DNA of 64,000 nucleotides from Veronia pacifica (GCF_001707825.1 NZ_LYBM01000026.1:1-64000), one strand, 5' to 3'. Shown: positions 18,407 to 28,038, counted from the stretch's first letter. A program made the numbers and translations. Notes: generated by a model not told the origin, from the letters alone.

Positions 18407-19624
18407 ATGCTGAACACAATCAGCCTTCTTATCTGCCGATGCTTTATGACACTCTTGGCTGTGATGTCAACAATAGTCCCACTGCCCAGACCTACTCTGT
18501 TCACTGGTCCCAACTCCTCGGCTCAACTTTGCCATACCCTGTCGCTGATGGGGCAAACACGTATTTTACTGGTGACTGACAAACCTCTGGTTGAACTTGG
18601 TCTTGCTGGAAGAATAAAAGCAGAGTTGGAAAACGAGGGCGTGAGTTGCGTGATTTTTGACGGGGTATTACCCGATCCCACGTCGGAACAAGTTGAGAAA
18701 GGATTAGCCTGTTATCATAGTGAAAAATGTACTGGCGTGTTGGCATTAGGGGGAGGGTCTCCGATCGACTGTGCCAAAGTAATAGCGGCTGCTGTCAACA
18801 ATAAGAAAAGTGTGCGTAAAATGTCTGGTTACTTCCGTCTTTTTAAAGCACCAGCACCTTTCTTTGTGATCCCGACCACTGCAGGCACGGGTTCAGAAGC
18901 GACGATAGCAGCAATCGTTTCAGATCCAGTTACTCATGTAAAAACGCCTATTATTGACCCTAAACTGGTCCCCATAATGGCAGCCCTTGACCCGACGCTT
19001 GTTACAGGTTTACCCCCCATGGTCACTGCAGCAACAGGCATGGATGCACTAACTCATGCCGTTGAGGCTTATGTGTCGAGAAATCGTGCACAAGACAGCG
19101 ATGGTTACGCAATAGCGGCCATAAAGCTTCTCAGCACTAACCTTGAACAGGCTGTGAGAAGCGGCGAAGATGAGAAGGTTCGCTTCAATACCATGTTTGC
19201 CTCCTATTTAGCAGGAATGGCTTTTACTAAAGCGGGTGTCGGATATGTTCATGCTATTGCGCACAACTTAGGGGCTAAGTATGGAACGCCTCATGGAATA
19301 GCAAATGCAATTGTACTACCAAACGTCTTGGACGAGTTTAAGCATGATATTCAGCCTCGACTCGCAGAGCTGGCCGACGCGGCGGGTGTGAGCAGTGAAC
19401 ACCAATCTGAGTCAGAAAATGCACAGGCTTTCATTGATTATGTTCGTCATTTACAGGCGACATTTTCTATTCCAACAACAGTGGATGACTTGAAGAGTAA
19501 TGATATTCCTATGCTGGCAAGTGCCGCTTTGAAAGAGGCACATTGGACGTATCCAGTGCCTGTTTATATGAATCAATTACAGTGTGAAAAGTTGATCGCG
19601 CGGCTGGTAACGAAAGAAGTATAG
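18407..19624 (+). CDS. Iron-containing alcohol dehydrogenase
   Basis: 405 residues of the group III (Fe-dependent) alcohol dehydrogenase family. It has the NAD-binding LALGGGSPIDCAKVIA and PTTAGTGSEAT blocks, and the metal site: Asp and His in GMDALTHAVEAY and the His pair in GYVHAIAHNLGAKYGTPHG. Such enzymes reduce aldehydes or oxidise alcohols with NAD(P). Set between the purine permease and the glyoxylate genes, it might act on tartronate semialdehyde, hydroxypyruvate or glycolaldehyde, but this is inference. AAGGA lies about 10 bases before the ATG. The N-terminal 30 residues are unusually hydrophobic, and a start further in (ATG near residue 20) is possible. Confidence 0.87.
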   Translation: MLNTISLLICRCFMTLLAVMSTIVPLPRPTLFTGPNSSAQLCHTLSLMGQTRILLVTDKPLVELGLAGRIKAELENEGVSCVIFDGVLPDPTSEQVEKGLACYHSEKCTGVLALGGGSPIDCAKVIAAAVNNKKSVRKMSGYFRLFKAPAPFFVIPTTAGTGSEATIAAIVSDPVTHVKTPIIDPKLVPIMAALDPTLVTGLPPMVTAATGMDALTHAVEAYVSRNRAQDSDGYAIAAIKLLSTNLEQAVRSGEDEKVRFNTMFASYLAGMAFTKAGVGYVHAIAHNLGAKYGTPHGIANAIVLPNVLDEFKHDIQPRLAELADAAGVSSEHQSESENAQAFIDYVRHLQATFSIPTTVDDLKSNDIPMLASAALKEAHWTYPVPVYMNQLQCEKLIARLVTKEV

Positions 19625-19627
19625 AAG

Positions 19628-19957
19628 TTAGGTGGAGTAGTCAAATAATCGGTATTTTCCGGTCGTTGGATCCTCATTACCATAAATGACCCAACTACAA
19701 AGGTAGTCAGGGTCATTAACCACCTCGCCTGTTGAATGTAATACGTATTGACCAGGTTCTGCGGCCATTAAGTGCTCAAAGTCGGGGGGGATTCGAAATT
19801 CAGTTTTGGTATCGTTACGGCGTATAACTATGCCTTCCGCATCAACCCTAATGATTGGACCGAATAGCTGGATTCTCTCAATAGCATCATCAGCGGTATC
19901 GATTAACGAAATGCCAATCAACAACACTTTATTTATAAGATCATTGATTTCTTTCAT
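19628..19957 (-). CDS. Conserved hypothetical protein
   Basis: 109 residues, convergent with the iron alcohol dehydrogenase and only 3 bp from its stop. It has an N-terminal helix (DLINKVLLIGISLID), an OB/SH3-like beta stretch (IQLFGPIIRVDAEGIVIRR), and a closing acidic region. There are no membrane segments or known motifs. I do not recognise the family; the pattern resembles small vibrio proteins of unknown function. It looks coding because the protein has a consistent alternation of polar and hydrophobic residues and no rival frame. Confidence 0.55.
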   Translation of the reverse strand: MKEINDLINKVLLIGISLIDTADDAIERIQLFGPIIRVDAEGIVIRRNDTKTEFRIPPDFEHLMAAEPGQYVLHSTGEVVNDPDYLCSWVIYGNEDPTTGKYRLFDYST

Positions 19958-20427
19958 AGGTACTCGACGTTATTCAATAAAAAATGCATCCAACTCAACG
20001 GATTGAGGGTGCAAAACGATAATATTATTTGTTGTTCTCGGTATCTTAAACTGAGCCCTGATAGAAGGCGTTGCTGTCATATTCATCTATAGATAATTGA
20101 TCATCAATGTTATGCAAGGCTTGTACGTCAATTTTTAAAGCAATATCAATCAAATATGAAAAATATGAGAAATTTAAGCTTTGTACCTTACACGATTAGC
20201 TGATGAGTTTTCATGGGGTATTTCGCTTTAACGTTCCATTAATATGTCAGTTTTTTAATTGTTTCATTATTGAGAATGAAATATTAATAGGTATGTGATT
20301 AACCTAACTGTAGTAATTACTGACCTACAATGATCAATAGATGAAAGATCGCGTGTTACGCGTTTAATAAGGGATATGTGTATCAGCAAAAATAAATGCA
20401 ATAGGCATTATATGATTAAGGTTTAAT
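19958..20427. other. Gene-free AT-rich interval
   Basis: About 470 bp of AT-rich DNA between the divergently read small unknown gene and the methyltransferase. It presumably carries both promoters; no repeat or RNA gene was recognised. Confidence 0.4.
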
Positions 20428-21150
20428 ATGCATATAAATGAACATAAGCTTCCAGCATTCAATATTTACAATAGCCAAATTTTGCAGGTTTATGATTTTT
20501 GGGTATTAGGAATGACAAATTTATTTTTTTGGAAGTGTCCGACACGGGTTATTACTGAAAAATTTGAGATATCATTATCTAAAAACCATATTGATGTGGG
20601 GGTAGGCTCTGGATATTTTCTCGACCATTGCTTAAAAAAAGATACCTGCCGTATTGGTTTAGTAGACGCAAATAAAACGTGCTTATCAGCAACCTCCAAA
20701 CGTATTAAGCGTTTTAGGCCAGAAACTTATGTTGCTGACATTAGAGACCCATTAAATGTTGAAACTGAGCAATTTGATTCAATGAGTCTGAATTTTGTAT
20801 TACATGGCTTACCCGGCACAATGGATGAAAAATCAGTCGTTTTAGGCAACGTACTGAAGCTTTTAAGGCCGGGCGGAAAATTATTTGGCAGCACAGTGTT
20901 ATGTGACAGTTCGTTGGATACTGGTGTCGCCGCAAAGACGTTAATGAAGATCTACAACAAGTTTGGTATTTACTCTAACCAGTCGGATACCTTGAACGAA
21001 CTTAAAAAAGTGCTTAATGAGCATCTTGACTACATTGAAATAGACATTGTGGGATGTGTCGCAGTATTTTCAGGCTCGAAAAAGTCTACATCACTTGAAA
21101 TGGACAATATTAGATTCCCTGTCTCTCCATTTCTATTTAGTGAACAATAA
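20428..21150 (+). CDS. Class I SAM-dependent methyltransferase
   Basis: 240 residues. Motif I (HIDVGVGSGYFLDHC, about residues 51-65) and motif II (GLVDANKTCL) are clear, and motif VI-like LLRPGGKLFGSTVLC is present. The substrate is unknown; small-molecule methyltransferases of this type are common. It has lower GC than the flanking purine genes and sits alone between the iron alcohol dehydrogenase and gcl, without a role I can link to purine breakdown. An acquired gene is possible. There is no strong ribosome site before the ATG. Confidence 0.75.
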   Translation: MHINEHKLPAFNIYNSQILQVYDFWVLGMTNLFFWKCPTRVITEKFEISLSKNHIDVGVGSGYFLDHCLKKDTCRIGLVDANKTCLSATSKRIKRFRPETYVADIRDPLNVETEQFDSMSLNFVLHGLPGTMDEKSVVLGNVLKLLRPGGKLFGSTVLCDSSLDTGVAAKTLMKIYNKFGIYSNQSDTLNELKKVLNEHLDYIEIDIVGCVAVFSGSKKSTSLEMDNIRFPVSPFLFSEQ

Positions 21151-21639
21151 AACTATTTATTATTAGATAGTTAATGCATTAATAGCCTCTCTTAATTTAC
21201 CTTGGCACCTCGTACTCAATCTACTTCCACAACCTCTCTAACGCTTGGTCAAACTTCAACATAATCCCCTGCTTTTACCTTTTTCTATAAAAGCCGTTTT
21301 TATTTTGCATGCAATATTTTTTAAATTACCGTATCACCGAGCTTGTCTTAGCGAAATTTTTGTTATTTTTCTGTTGATGATTTTTGGTACTGTCAAAGAA
21401 ATTTATCCTTAATGACTGTCTTTTAAGACGGATATAATTATTTATCATACTGGTCATACCACACTTCAGCATTAATATTTCTTTTAAATAATAAAAATTA
21501 AATCAAGTAATTAAGTTTTTACAGCGAATCAAAAGTTCCGATTGAGACGGATCTGATTACTTTTTGAACTTGCTTAAATCGTGAATACGATCTAAGAATA
21601 CAATTGTTAATAATTATTGTATACAAAAAGGAATTAGTG
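21151..21639. other. gcl promoter region
   Basis: About 490 bp, AT-rich and without a supported gene. The last 45 bp carry the two GntR-like sites listed separately. Confidence 0.55.
21596..21626. promoter_or_regulatory. Candidate GntR operators before gcl
   Basis: A perfect TTGTATACAA palindrome at 21617-21626 lies 13 bp before the gcl ATG, next to the ribosome site. A GAATACAA (TTGTATTC reversed) lies at 21596-21603. Binding here would block transcription or translation start, consistent with repression. Confidence 0.6.
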
Positions 21640-23421
21640 ATGGCGAGGATGAGAGCAATAGACGCCGCAGTGGCAGTATTGAAGAAAGAGGGTGTTTCCT
21701 TAGCATTCGGCGTACCTGGCGCGGCGATCAATCCTTTTTACTCTGCATTGAAGAAAGTTGAGGGCATTCAGCACATCCTCGCAAGGCATGTTGAAGGTGC
21801 CTCTCATATGGCCGAGGGATACACGCGAGCTGAGCCGGGAAATATCGGCCTGTGTATTGGTACATCAGGTCCTGCAGGGACAGACATGATCACTGGTTTA
21901 TACTCAGCACATGCTGATTCGATTCCGATTCTCTGCGTCACAGGCCAGGCGCCGAGAGACCGTCTGCACAAGGAAGATTTTCAGGCTGTAGACATTGAAT
22001 CTATTGCAAAGCCAGTGACTAAGTGGTGCGCAACAGTAATGGAACCTGCACTGGTACCACGAGCTTTCCAGCATGCCTTTCAGGTGATGAAGTCTGGCCG
22101 GCCCGGCCCTGTTTTGATTGATTTACCTCTTGATGTTCAGCTGGCTGAAATCGAGTTTGATATTGATAGCTACGAACCTTTAGAAGCATACAAACCGTCT
22201 GCCAGCAGACAGCAGGCAGAACAAGTTATTAAGATGCTTAACGAATCAGAGCGTCCTCTGATTGTATCTGGCGGCGGAGTCATTAACTCAAATGCTTCAG
22301 ACAAGCTTCAGGAATTTGCCGAACTTTTAAATATACCTGTTATTCCAACACTGATGGGATGGGGCAGTATCCCCGACGATCATCCACTCATGTCAGGTAT
22401 GGTTGGCCTACAGACATCGCACAAGTATGGTAATGAAACTCTACTACGTTCTGATTTGGTGCTCGGTATTGGTAACCGTTGGGCTAACCGTCATACAGGC
22501 TCACTCGGTGTTTACACTGAAGGCCGTAAGTTTATTCACATTGATATAGAACCAACACAGATAGGAAGAGTGTTTTGCCCTGACCTCGGTATTGTATCTG
22601 ATGCAGGGGATGCTCTTACTGAATTGTTGGCTGTGGCCAGAGAGCTGGCAAGCGCGGGCTCTTTACCCGATAGAACAGGGTGGGTAGATGAATGTCAGGA
22701 GCGGAAAGCAACCATGCTCCGCAAGACACATTACACAGAAAAACCTGTCAAACCAATGCGTGTCTATGAAGAAATGAATCGTGTATTTGGTAAGGACACC
22801 TGTTATGTCAGTACGATAGGCTTGTCGCAGATTGCAGCCGCGCAATTCTTACATGTTTACAAACCTCGTCATTGGATAAATTGTGGTCAGGCTGGCCCTC
22901 TTGGTTGGACTGTACCTGCTGCTCTCGGCGTACGAGCTGCAAACCCCGATAAAGAAGTCGTGGCAATATCCGGAGATTATGATTTTCAGTTTATGGTCGA
23001 AGAATTGGCGGCAGGTGCACAGTTCAAACTTCCTTATGTACATGTATTGGTGAATAACTCTTATCTTGGGTTAATCAGGCAAGCTCAGCGCATGTTTGAC
23101 ATCGATTATTGTGTACAGCTGGCGTTTGATAACCAGAACGCACCAGAGCTTGAAGGGTATGGTGTTGATCATGTCGCTGTGACCGAGGGTTTAGGTTGTA
23201 AGGCCTTACGAGTAAAGGATCCGGAAGAGATTGAGCCCGCACTCCAGAAAGCGCGGGATATGGCGAAACAATATCAGGTACCTGTTGTTGTCGAAATTAT
23301 TCTTGAGAAGGTAACCAATATCTCAATGGGCGTTGATATCAACGCGATCAATGAATTTGAAGCTTTGGCGGAGAGTATTGCAGACGCGCCAACTGCAATT
23401 GCCAAAGCTTCAAAGCAATAA
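21640..23421 (+). CDS. gcl: Glyoxylate carboligase
   Basis: 593 residues of the thiamine-diphosphate family, very close in pattern to E. coli Gcl ([35 protein letters not shown]). It has Val at residue 51, where most relatives have the catalytic Glu, a hallmark of Gcl. The C-terminal cofactor block [17 protein letters not shown] is present. It joins two glyoxylates to tartronate semialdehyde with loss of CO2. I start at 21640, after AAGGAATTAGTG; the longer frame from 21604 lacks a ribosome site. It is first in the run gcl-hyi-glxR, 35 bp from hyi, with GntR-like sites upstream. Confidence 0.95.
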   Translation: MARMRAIDAAVAVLKKEGVSLAFGVPGAAINPFYSALKKVEGIQHILARHVEGASHMAEGYTRAEPGNIGLCIGTSGPAGTDMITGLYSAHADSIPILCVTGQAPRDRLHKEDFQAVDIESIAKPVTKWCATVMEPALVPRAFQHAFQVMKSGRPGPVLIDLPLDVQLAEIEFDIDSYEPLEAYKPSASRQQAEQVIKMLNESERPLIVSGGGVINSNASDKLQEFAELLNIPVIPTLMGWGSIPDDHPLMSGMVGLQTSHKYGNETLLRSDLVLGIGNRWANRHTGSLGVYTEGRKFIHIDIEPTQIGRVFCPDLGIVSDAGDALTELLAVARELASAGSLPDRTGWVDECQERKATMLRKTHYTEKPVKPMRVYEEMNRVFGKDTCYVSTIGLSQIAAAQFLHVYKPRHWINCGQAGPLGWTVPAALGVRAANPDKEVVAISGDYDFQFMVEELAAGAQFKLPYVHVLVNNSYLGLIRQAQRMFDIDYCVQLAFDNQNAPELEGYGVDHVAVTEGLGCKALRVKDPEEIEPALQKARDMAKQYQVPVVVEIILEKVTNISMGVDINAINEFEALAESIADAPTAIAKASKQ

Positions 23422-23456
23422 TCTCTGTAAATGTCTAGCAAATAAGGAAATAAACT

Positions 23457-24236
23457 ATGCCAAAACTTGCTGCCAATTTATCAATGTTATTCACCGAGCT
23501 TCCTTTTATTGAGCGGTTTGGTGCAGCAGCAAAAGCTGGATTCAAAGGGGTGGAGTACTTGTTCCCCTATGCGTATGACGCACAGGAGATAAAACAGGAG
23601 CTTGATAAGCATGGCCTTACTCAGGTGCTGTTTAATTTGCCAGCAGGTGACTGGGATGGCGGTGAGCGAGGTATTGGCGCGAACCCGGAGCGTGTAAATG
23701 AATTCCGCGCGGGGCTCGAGATGGCCATTTCTTATGCCAGAGTGCTAGGTTGTGACCAAATTAACTGCCTTGCAGGCATTCAGCCTGAGAAATTTAGCGA
23801 GCAGGAAGCAGAGGCAACGCTGGTTGCTAACCTCAAATATGCTGCCAAGGCGCTTAACGAGGAGGGTATCCGCTTAGTTGCTGAGGCGATAAACACACGT
23901 GATATACCGGGCTTCGTGCTTAACAATACCAAGCAGGGTCTGTCCATTCTCGAAAAAGTGGGTAGTTCCAATTTGAAGATTCAGTATGACATTTACCATA
24001 TGCAGATTATGGAGGGTGATATTGCGCCTACGCTCAGCGAACACATCGAGTCGATTGGTCATATACAGCTTGCTGATAATCCCGGCAGACATGAGCCGGG
24101 TACAGGCGAACTCAACTATAAATTCCTCTTTCAGCATATCGACAGCATCGGTTATGACGGCTGGATAGGGTGTGAGTATAAGCCACTGACAACCACAGAA
24201 GAAGGACTCACCTGGCTCAAGAGCCACGGCGCATAA
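23457..24236 (+). CDS. hyi: Hydroxypyruvate isomerase
   Basis: 259 residues, a TIM-barrel of the xylose-isomerase-like superfamily. The N terminus (LAANLSMLFTELPFIERF) and the GVEYLFPY, NLPAGDWDGGERG and HIQLADNPGRHEPGTGELNY blocks are characteristic of Hyi. It interconverts hydroxypyruvate and tartronate semialdehyde, and belongs in the glycerate pathway with Gcl and GlxR. It lies 35 bp after gcl and 14 bp before glxR, with an operon-like ribosome site (AAGGAAA). Confidence 0.93.
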   Translation: MPKLAANLSMLFTELPFIERFGAAAKAGFKGVEYLFPYAYDAQEIKQELDKHGLTQVLFNLPAGDWDGGERGIGANPERVNEFRAGLEMAISYARVLGCDQINCLAGIQPEKFSEQEAEATLVANLKYAAKALNEEGIRLVAEAINTRDIPGFVLNNTKQGLSILEKVGSSNLKIQYDIYHMQIMEGDIAPTLSEHIESIGHIQLADNPGRHEPGTGELNYKFLFQHIDSIGYDGWIGCEYKPLTTTEEGLTWLKSHGA

Positions 24237-24250
24237 CGAGGGGAAGCACT

Positions 24251-25063
24251 ATGAGTACAATCGCATTTATCGGAACAGGGATCATGGGTAAGCCCATGGC
24301 GCAAAATCTTCAAAAGGCCGGACATAACATTATTCTTTCCAGTCATCGTGGTGCGGCTGATGCTGATTTAATCGGGGGTGGAGCCCACGTTGTTTCCTCT
24401 TTAAAAGAGGCTGCGGAAGCAGCTGAATTTATTATAACTATGGTGCCTGACACACCTCAGGTGGCTGAAGTTTTATTCAGTGACAAAGGATTAGCTCAAG
24501 GCTTGAGCGCTGGAAAAACTGTCATTGATATGAGTTCTATATCGCCGATCGAAACGAAAGAATTTGCAGCTAAAGTGAAGGAAACCGGAGCCGATTACCT
24601 GGACGCGCCTGTATCCGGCGGAGAGGTAGGTGCGATTAATGCAGCACTGACAATTATGGTGGGCGGTGATGAGAGTACGTTTGACTCGGCATTACCTCTG
24701 TTTGAAGCCATGGGGAAAAACATTAATCTGGTTGGAGATAACGGTGCCGGGCAGGTCTGCAAGGTGGCAAATCAGATCATTGTTGCATTAAACATTGAGG
24801 CGGTTTCTGAAGCCCTGGTCTTCGCATCAAAAGCAGGCGCGGACCCAGCTAAGATTCGAAACGCATTAATGGGAGGTTTCGCCAACTCGAAAATCCTCGA
24901 AGTCCATGGAGAACGAATGGTGAAAGGCACCTTCGACCCTGGCTTCAGAATCAAACTTCATCAGAAAGATCTTAACATCGCGCTTCAGGGAGCAGAGTCT
25001 CTGGGTGTGGCACTCCCGAATACTGCCAAGCACAGGAACTCTTTTCAACCTGCGCGGAATTAG
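24251..25063 (+). CDS. glxR: Tartronate semialdehyde reductase, frameshifted at 3' end
   Basis: Beta-hydroxyacid dehydrogenase: the NAD-binding AFIGTGIMGKPMAQNL at residues 4-19, the DAPVSGGEVGA substrate block, and the catalytic-Lys helix GAGQVCKVANQIIV. It reduces tartronate semialdehyde to D-glycerate. The open frame ends early, after 270 residues, with an unusual basic tail (KHRNSFQPARN). The expected C terminus continues in another frame to a stop at 25132-25134, so one base is missing near 25028; restored, it gives about 294 residues, close to E. coli GlxR (292). The lost tail covers the last helices, so activity is probably reduced unless the shift is a sequencing error. Confidence 0.88.
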   Translation: MSTIAFIGTGIMGKPMAQNLQKAGHNIILSSHRGAADADLIGGGAHVVSSLKEAAEAAEFIITMVPDTPQVAEVLFSDKGLAQGLSAGKTVIDMSSISPIETKEFAAKVKETGADYLDAPVSGGEVGAINAALTIMVGGDESTFDSALPLFEAMGKNINLVGDNGAGQVCKVANQIIVALNIEAVSEALVFASKAGADPAKIRNALMGGFANSKILEVHGERMVKGTFDPGFRIKLHQKDLNIALQGAESLGVALPNTAKHRNSFQPARN

Positions 25064-25134
25064 GCGGCGAGGGTTGGGACCACTCAGCCATGATCAAAGC
25101 GATAGAGCATCTTTCTAAACACAGTATCCGCTAA
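25028..25134 (+). other. Out-of-frame C-terminal tail of glxR
   Basis: Read in the shifted frame this gives (Q)AQELFSTCAELGGEGWDHS, then AMIKAIEHLSKHSIR and TAA. The text DHSAMIKAIE matches the conserved end of the hydroxyacid dehydrogenase family (compare DHSAL in E. coli GlxR). It shows that the gene was once, or still is, full length. Confidence 0.8.
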
Positions 25135-25146
25135 ACCGGAAGTCTT

Positions 25147-25178
25147 GCCCGGCGCATTGAAGGGGCCCGGGCCTTTTT
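25147..25178 (+). terminator. Terminator after glxR
   Basis: Stem GCCCGG/CCGGGC (25147-25152 and 25167-25172) followed by C-TTTTT. It ends the gcl-hyi-glxR run before the glycerate kinase gene. Confidence 0.65.
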
Positions 25179-25351
25179 CACTTATAATTTTAATGACAAA
25201 TCGTATCGACTGAAATTATAAGCTGAAAGAGTAAGCGTAATTAAACGATAAACATGCGACAGCGTCAGGCCTTGATAAAAATGGGTCCTCCAGCCAGTAT
25301 CAACGGCTAGGTAAGGGTAAAAGACAGTACCGATAAAGGAGTAACGGCACT

Positions 25352-26704
25352 TTGGTAGATTCGAATGACATCTTTAACATTTCTGATAGCGTTGTAACAG
25401 ACAGTGCACGGATCGAGCATGTCACCTCGGATCCCCAGAGTTTTTTGCGTTATTTATTCGGCGTTGCAGTAGATGCGGCGTTACCGTTCGGTAAACTTGA
25501 ACAGTATTTACCCGAGGATAAAAGTGGTCAGCTAGTCGTTATAGGTGCTGGTAAAGCAGCGGCATCCATGGCTAAAGAGCTGGAGAGTTGCTGGACTGGA
25601 CCACTAAAAGGATTAGTGGTAACACGCTATCAGCATGGTGCAGACTGTCAGCATATTGAGGTCGTAGAGGCGTCGCATCCTGTGCCTGATGATCAGGGAG
25701 AGAAGGTGGCAAGGCGAATGCTCAAGCTTGTCTCTGAACTGACAGAAAAGGATCAGGTTATTTGCCTCCTCTCCGGCGGAGGGTCGGCACTTCTTAGTCT
25801 TCCAGCAGACGGTGTGCCGTTTGAGGAAAAACGCGATATCAATAAAGCGTTACTCCGTTCTGGCGCGACAATCAGTGAAATTAACTGTGTTCGTAAACAC
25901 CTCTCCGCAGTGAAGGGTGGCCGACTCGCGAAAGCGGCTTATCCTGCTTCAATGCTAACCCTTGCTATTTCAGATGTGCCCGGTGATGAGCCAGATGTTA
26001 TTGCCTCTGGGCCAACAGTCGCTGACCCAACAACAAGACAGCAGGCATCTGCAATCCTTGCACGATATCAGATTTCTGTCAGTGAGCAGGTGAGTCAATG
26101 GCTTGCCAGTGAGGATAGTGAAACACCGAAGCCCGGTGATCCCGAGTTATCGAGAAGTGACATTGTTTTAATTTCGACGCCATTACAGTCACTAGAGGCC
26201 GTTAAACAAGCATCAGAGGGTCAAAATATACCTGCTTTTATTCTCAGTGACAGTATTGAGGGGGAAGCGAGAGATATTGGAATGATGCATGGTGCAATGG
26301 CGGTACACTGCGCGACACAGCAGCAGCCTTTCACTCCACCGGTTGTGATTTTGTCTGGTGGAGAAACGACAGTCACGGTAAAAAATAAAAACGGTAGAGG
26401 TGGTAGGAATTGTGAATTCCTCTTGTCTTTGTATACGTGGATGCAGAACCAACAGTGTCGTCACCAAATTCATGCAATAGCTTGCGACACTGATGGTATT
26501 GATGGTGTAGAGGATAATGCCGGAGCCTTGCTCAGCCCGTCTCTCTATCATTACGCCGAACAGAAAAACCTTAATGCCGCCTTCTATCTGGATGCGAATA
26601 ACAGCTATGCATTTTTTGAGGCGTTGAATACCTTGGTTGTGACGGGGCCAACCCGAACCAATGTCAACGACTTCAGAGCGATATTGATCCTGCCTGATCC
26701 TTGA
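25352..26704 (+). CDS. Glycerate 2-kinase, MOFRL family (TtuD-like)
   Basis: 450 residues with the two-domain MOFRL kinase pattern: LVVIGAGKAAASMAKELE, LLSGGGSALLSLPADGV, LAISDVPGDEPDVIASGPTV in the first domain, and the C-terminal MOFRL domain with SGGETTVTVKNKNGRGGRN. It phosphorylates D-glycerate to 2-phosphoglycerate, closing the glyoxylate-to-glycolysis route. It is not of the GlxK/GarK family that E. coli uses. The start is TTG at 25352, with AAGGAG ten bases before; no nearby ATG has a better site. It lies 217 bp after the glxR tail and beyond a terminator, so it may have its own promoter. Confidence 0.88.
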   Translation: MVDSNDIFNISDSVVTDSARIEHVTSDPQSFLRYLFGVAVDAALPFGKLEQYLPEDKSGQLVVIGAGKAAASMAKELESCWTGPLKGLVVTRYQHGADCQHIEVVEASHPVPDDQGEKVARRMLKLVSELTEKDQVICLLSGGGSALLSLPADGVPFEEKRDINKALLRSGATISEINCVRKHLSAVKGGRLAKAAYPASMLTLAISDVPGDEPDVIASGPTVADPTTRQQASAILARYQISVSEQVSQWLASEDSETPKPGDPELSRSDIVLISTPLQSLEAVKQASEGQNIPAFILSDSIEGEARDIGMMHGAMAVHCATQQQPFTPPVVILSGGETTVTVKNKNGRGGRNCEFLLSLYTWMQNQQCRHQIHAIACDTDGIDGVEDNAGALLSPSLYHYAEQKNLNAAFYLDANNSYAFFEALNTLVVTGPTRTNVNDFRAILILPDP

Positions 26705-27335
26705 TACAGGCAGTGAACTACCGGCCCCACTCTTCTCGCTTCAGCATCAAAATGCCATCTTTTCCCTTTCTCTGGCTGCTTCGAAGCGAGTTTTTTATTC
26801 TGGGTATTGTTGAAATTCAAACTTAGCAGTACTTATTGATGACATGTCATTCCGTCAATGAGAAGTAGGTTAAGACAGCGCGCGTTACCTATATTTTCTC
26901 AAGCTCTCTTCAAAACAGACACTTTCATTCGGGTGGAATACACACAACTAACTCAAATAGCCTCATGGTTTAGGTTTTGGGGTACAGAGCTCTCTCTGAC
27001 TTCAATGATGCTAAATCCGCGTGACAAACCTGCTCGTAGAGAGTATTGACTGAATCTTGATTGATACCTTGGACAGATAAACAGTGAGAACTGTTATCTA
27101 ATCTTCAGCATACCTCCGGTAAACCATCTTCGAAAATCCATTCTGATTACAGTGCTCTTATTCTGACACAATGATAGCTGTCTGAAGGTCATGAAAAATA
27201 ACTAAACGCTGCATCTTAAGATCGCATGCGTATATACTTTGCCATGCATCTTGAGACAACGTTGCAATGCCACCTTCTACTCTTAGGGAGACAGTAGGAT
27301 TAAGAGGTTAATTTTCGGTATCGCTACATGGAGAA
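26705..27335. other. Gene-free interval before the TetR regulator
   Basis: About 630 bp. A short frame at 26858-27049 is not convincing. It contains a candidate terminator (26735-26796) and an imperfect inverted repeat GATAAACAGT-GAGA-ACTGTTATC at 27076-27098, which could be a regulatory site for the downstream regulator. No RutR-type TTGACC repeat was seen here. Confidence 0.4.
26735..26796 (+). terminator. Candidate terminator after glycerate kinase
   Basis: Arms CTCGCTTC (26735-26742) and GAAGCGAG (26783-26790), followed directly by TTTTTT. The loop is long (40 bases), so the call is tentative. Confidence 0.4.
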
Positions 27336-27338
27336 ATG

Positions 27339-27947
27339 ATGTCACGTATCAGGAAAAAAAATCAGGACAAAATAATAAACGTTGCCAGCAGACTTTTTGC
27401 AGAGAAAGGGTACGCAGGTACCAGCACTGCAGAGATTGCCAGCGAGGCAGAGATGCCAAAACCCAACCTTTACTACTATTTCAACACCAAAGACAAACTC
27501 TACAGAGCAGTACTTGAGAGTGTTACTAAACCGCTACTTGCTGCTTCTGAACCTCTTTCTAAAACGGATGATCCCCGCGAAGCGTTAACGGAATATATAA
27601 AAACGAAAATTATTATCTCGCGAGATCATGCGCTTGCATCGAAGACGTTTGCTAACGAGGTGATGACTGGAGCGACACATCTACCGAAAGATATATCTGA
27701 TGCTTTGCTAGAACAGTCCCGTTTTATAATTCAAAAGTTTGAGAGTTGGATCGAAAAAGGGTTAATGGCACCTGTCTCACCTTATCATCTCGTATATATG
27801 TTATGGGCATCTACACAGACATACGCCGACTTTAATTGGCAGATTTGTCAGGTCGCTGGGAAAAGTGAGCTTGACGATAAAGACTACGAGGATGCCGCGA
27901 ATTTTTTAGCTGAAATAGTTTTGAAAGGATGTGCGGTAAAATCTTAG
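27339..27947 (+). CDS. RutR-like TetR-family regulator
   Basis: About 202 residues. The N-terminal TetR helix-turn-helix (ASRLFAEKGYAGTSTAEIASEAEMPKPNLYYYFNTKDKLY) is followed by the RutR (YcdC)-type C-terminal domain; VYMLWASTQTYADFNWQI closely parallels the IFMIWASTQHYADF stretch of E. coli RutR, which binds uracil and thymine and controls pyrimidine and purine genes. The RutR-type operator before xdhA (14737-14764) fits control of the xdh operon by this protein. I prefer the second of two adjacent ATGs (27339), five bases after GGAG; 27336 is the alternative. The ligand here may be a purine rather than uracil; not decided by sequence. Confidence 0.85.
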   Translation: MSRIRKKNQDKIINVASRLFAEKGYAGTSTAEIASEAEMPKPNLYYYFNTKDKLYRAVLESVTKPLLAASEPLSKTDDPREALTEYIKTKIIISRDHALASKTFANEVMTGATHLPKDISDALLEQSRFIIQKFESWIEKGLMAPVSPYHLVYMLWASTQTYADFNWQICQVAGKSELDDKDYEDAANFLAEIVLKGCAVKS

Positions 27948-27981
27948 TCAGCACCCGGCATGCTTGGATGACATGCATAAA

Positions 27982-28011
27982 ACAATGAGCCCGCAGGTGC
28001 GGACTCATTGT
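27982..28011. terminator. Bidirectional terminator between tetR and the NCS2 permease
   Basis: Long hairpin with arms ACAATGAGCCCGCA and TGCGGACTCATTGT (one G-T pair), directly between two converging genes. On the minus strand it is followed by TTTTA, on the plus strand by GATAATT. Confidence 0.65.
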
Positions 28012-28038
28012 GATAATTATGATGCTAGCGAGCACTGA

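Noticed and set aside
25010-25063. Programmed frameshift in glxR
   Set aside because: No slippery sequence or stimulating structure; the shift lies in the last tenth of the gene, and related enzymes need no such event. A mutation or sequencing error is simpler.
26858-27049. Short protein-coding frame between the glycerate kinase and tetR genes
   Set aside because: No ribosome site and no protein-like composition; it lies in a region of presumed regulatory DNA.
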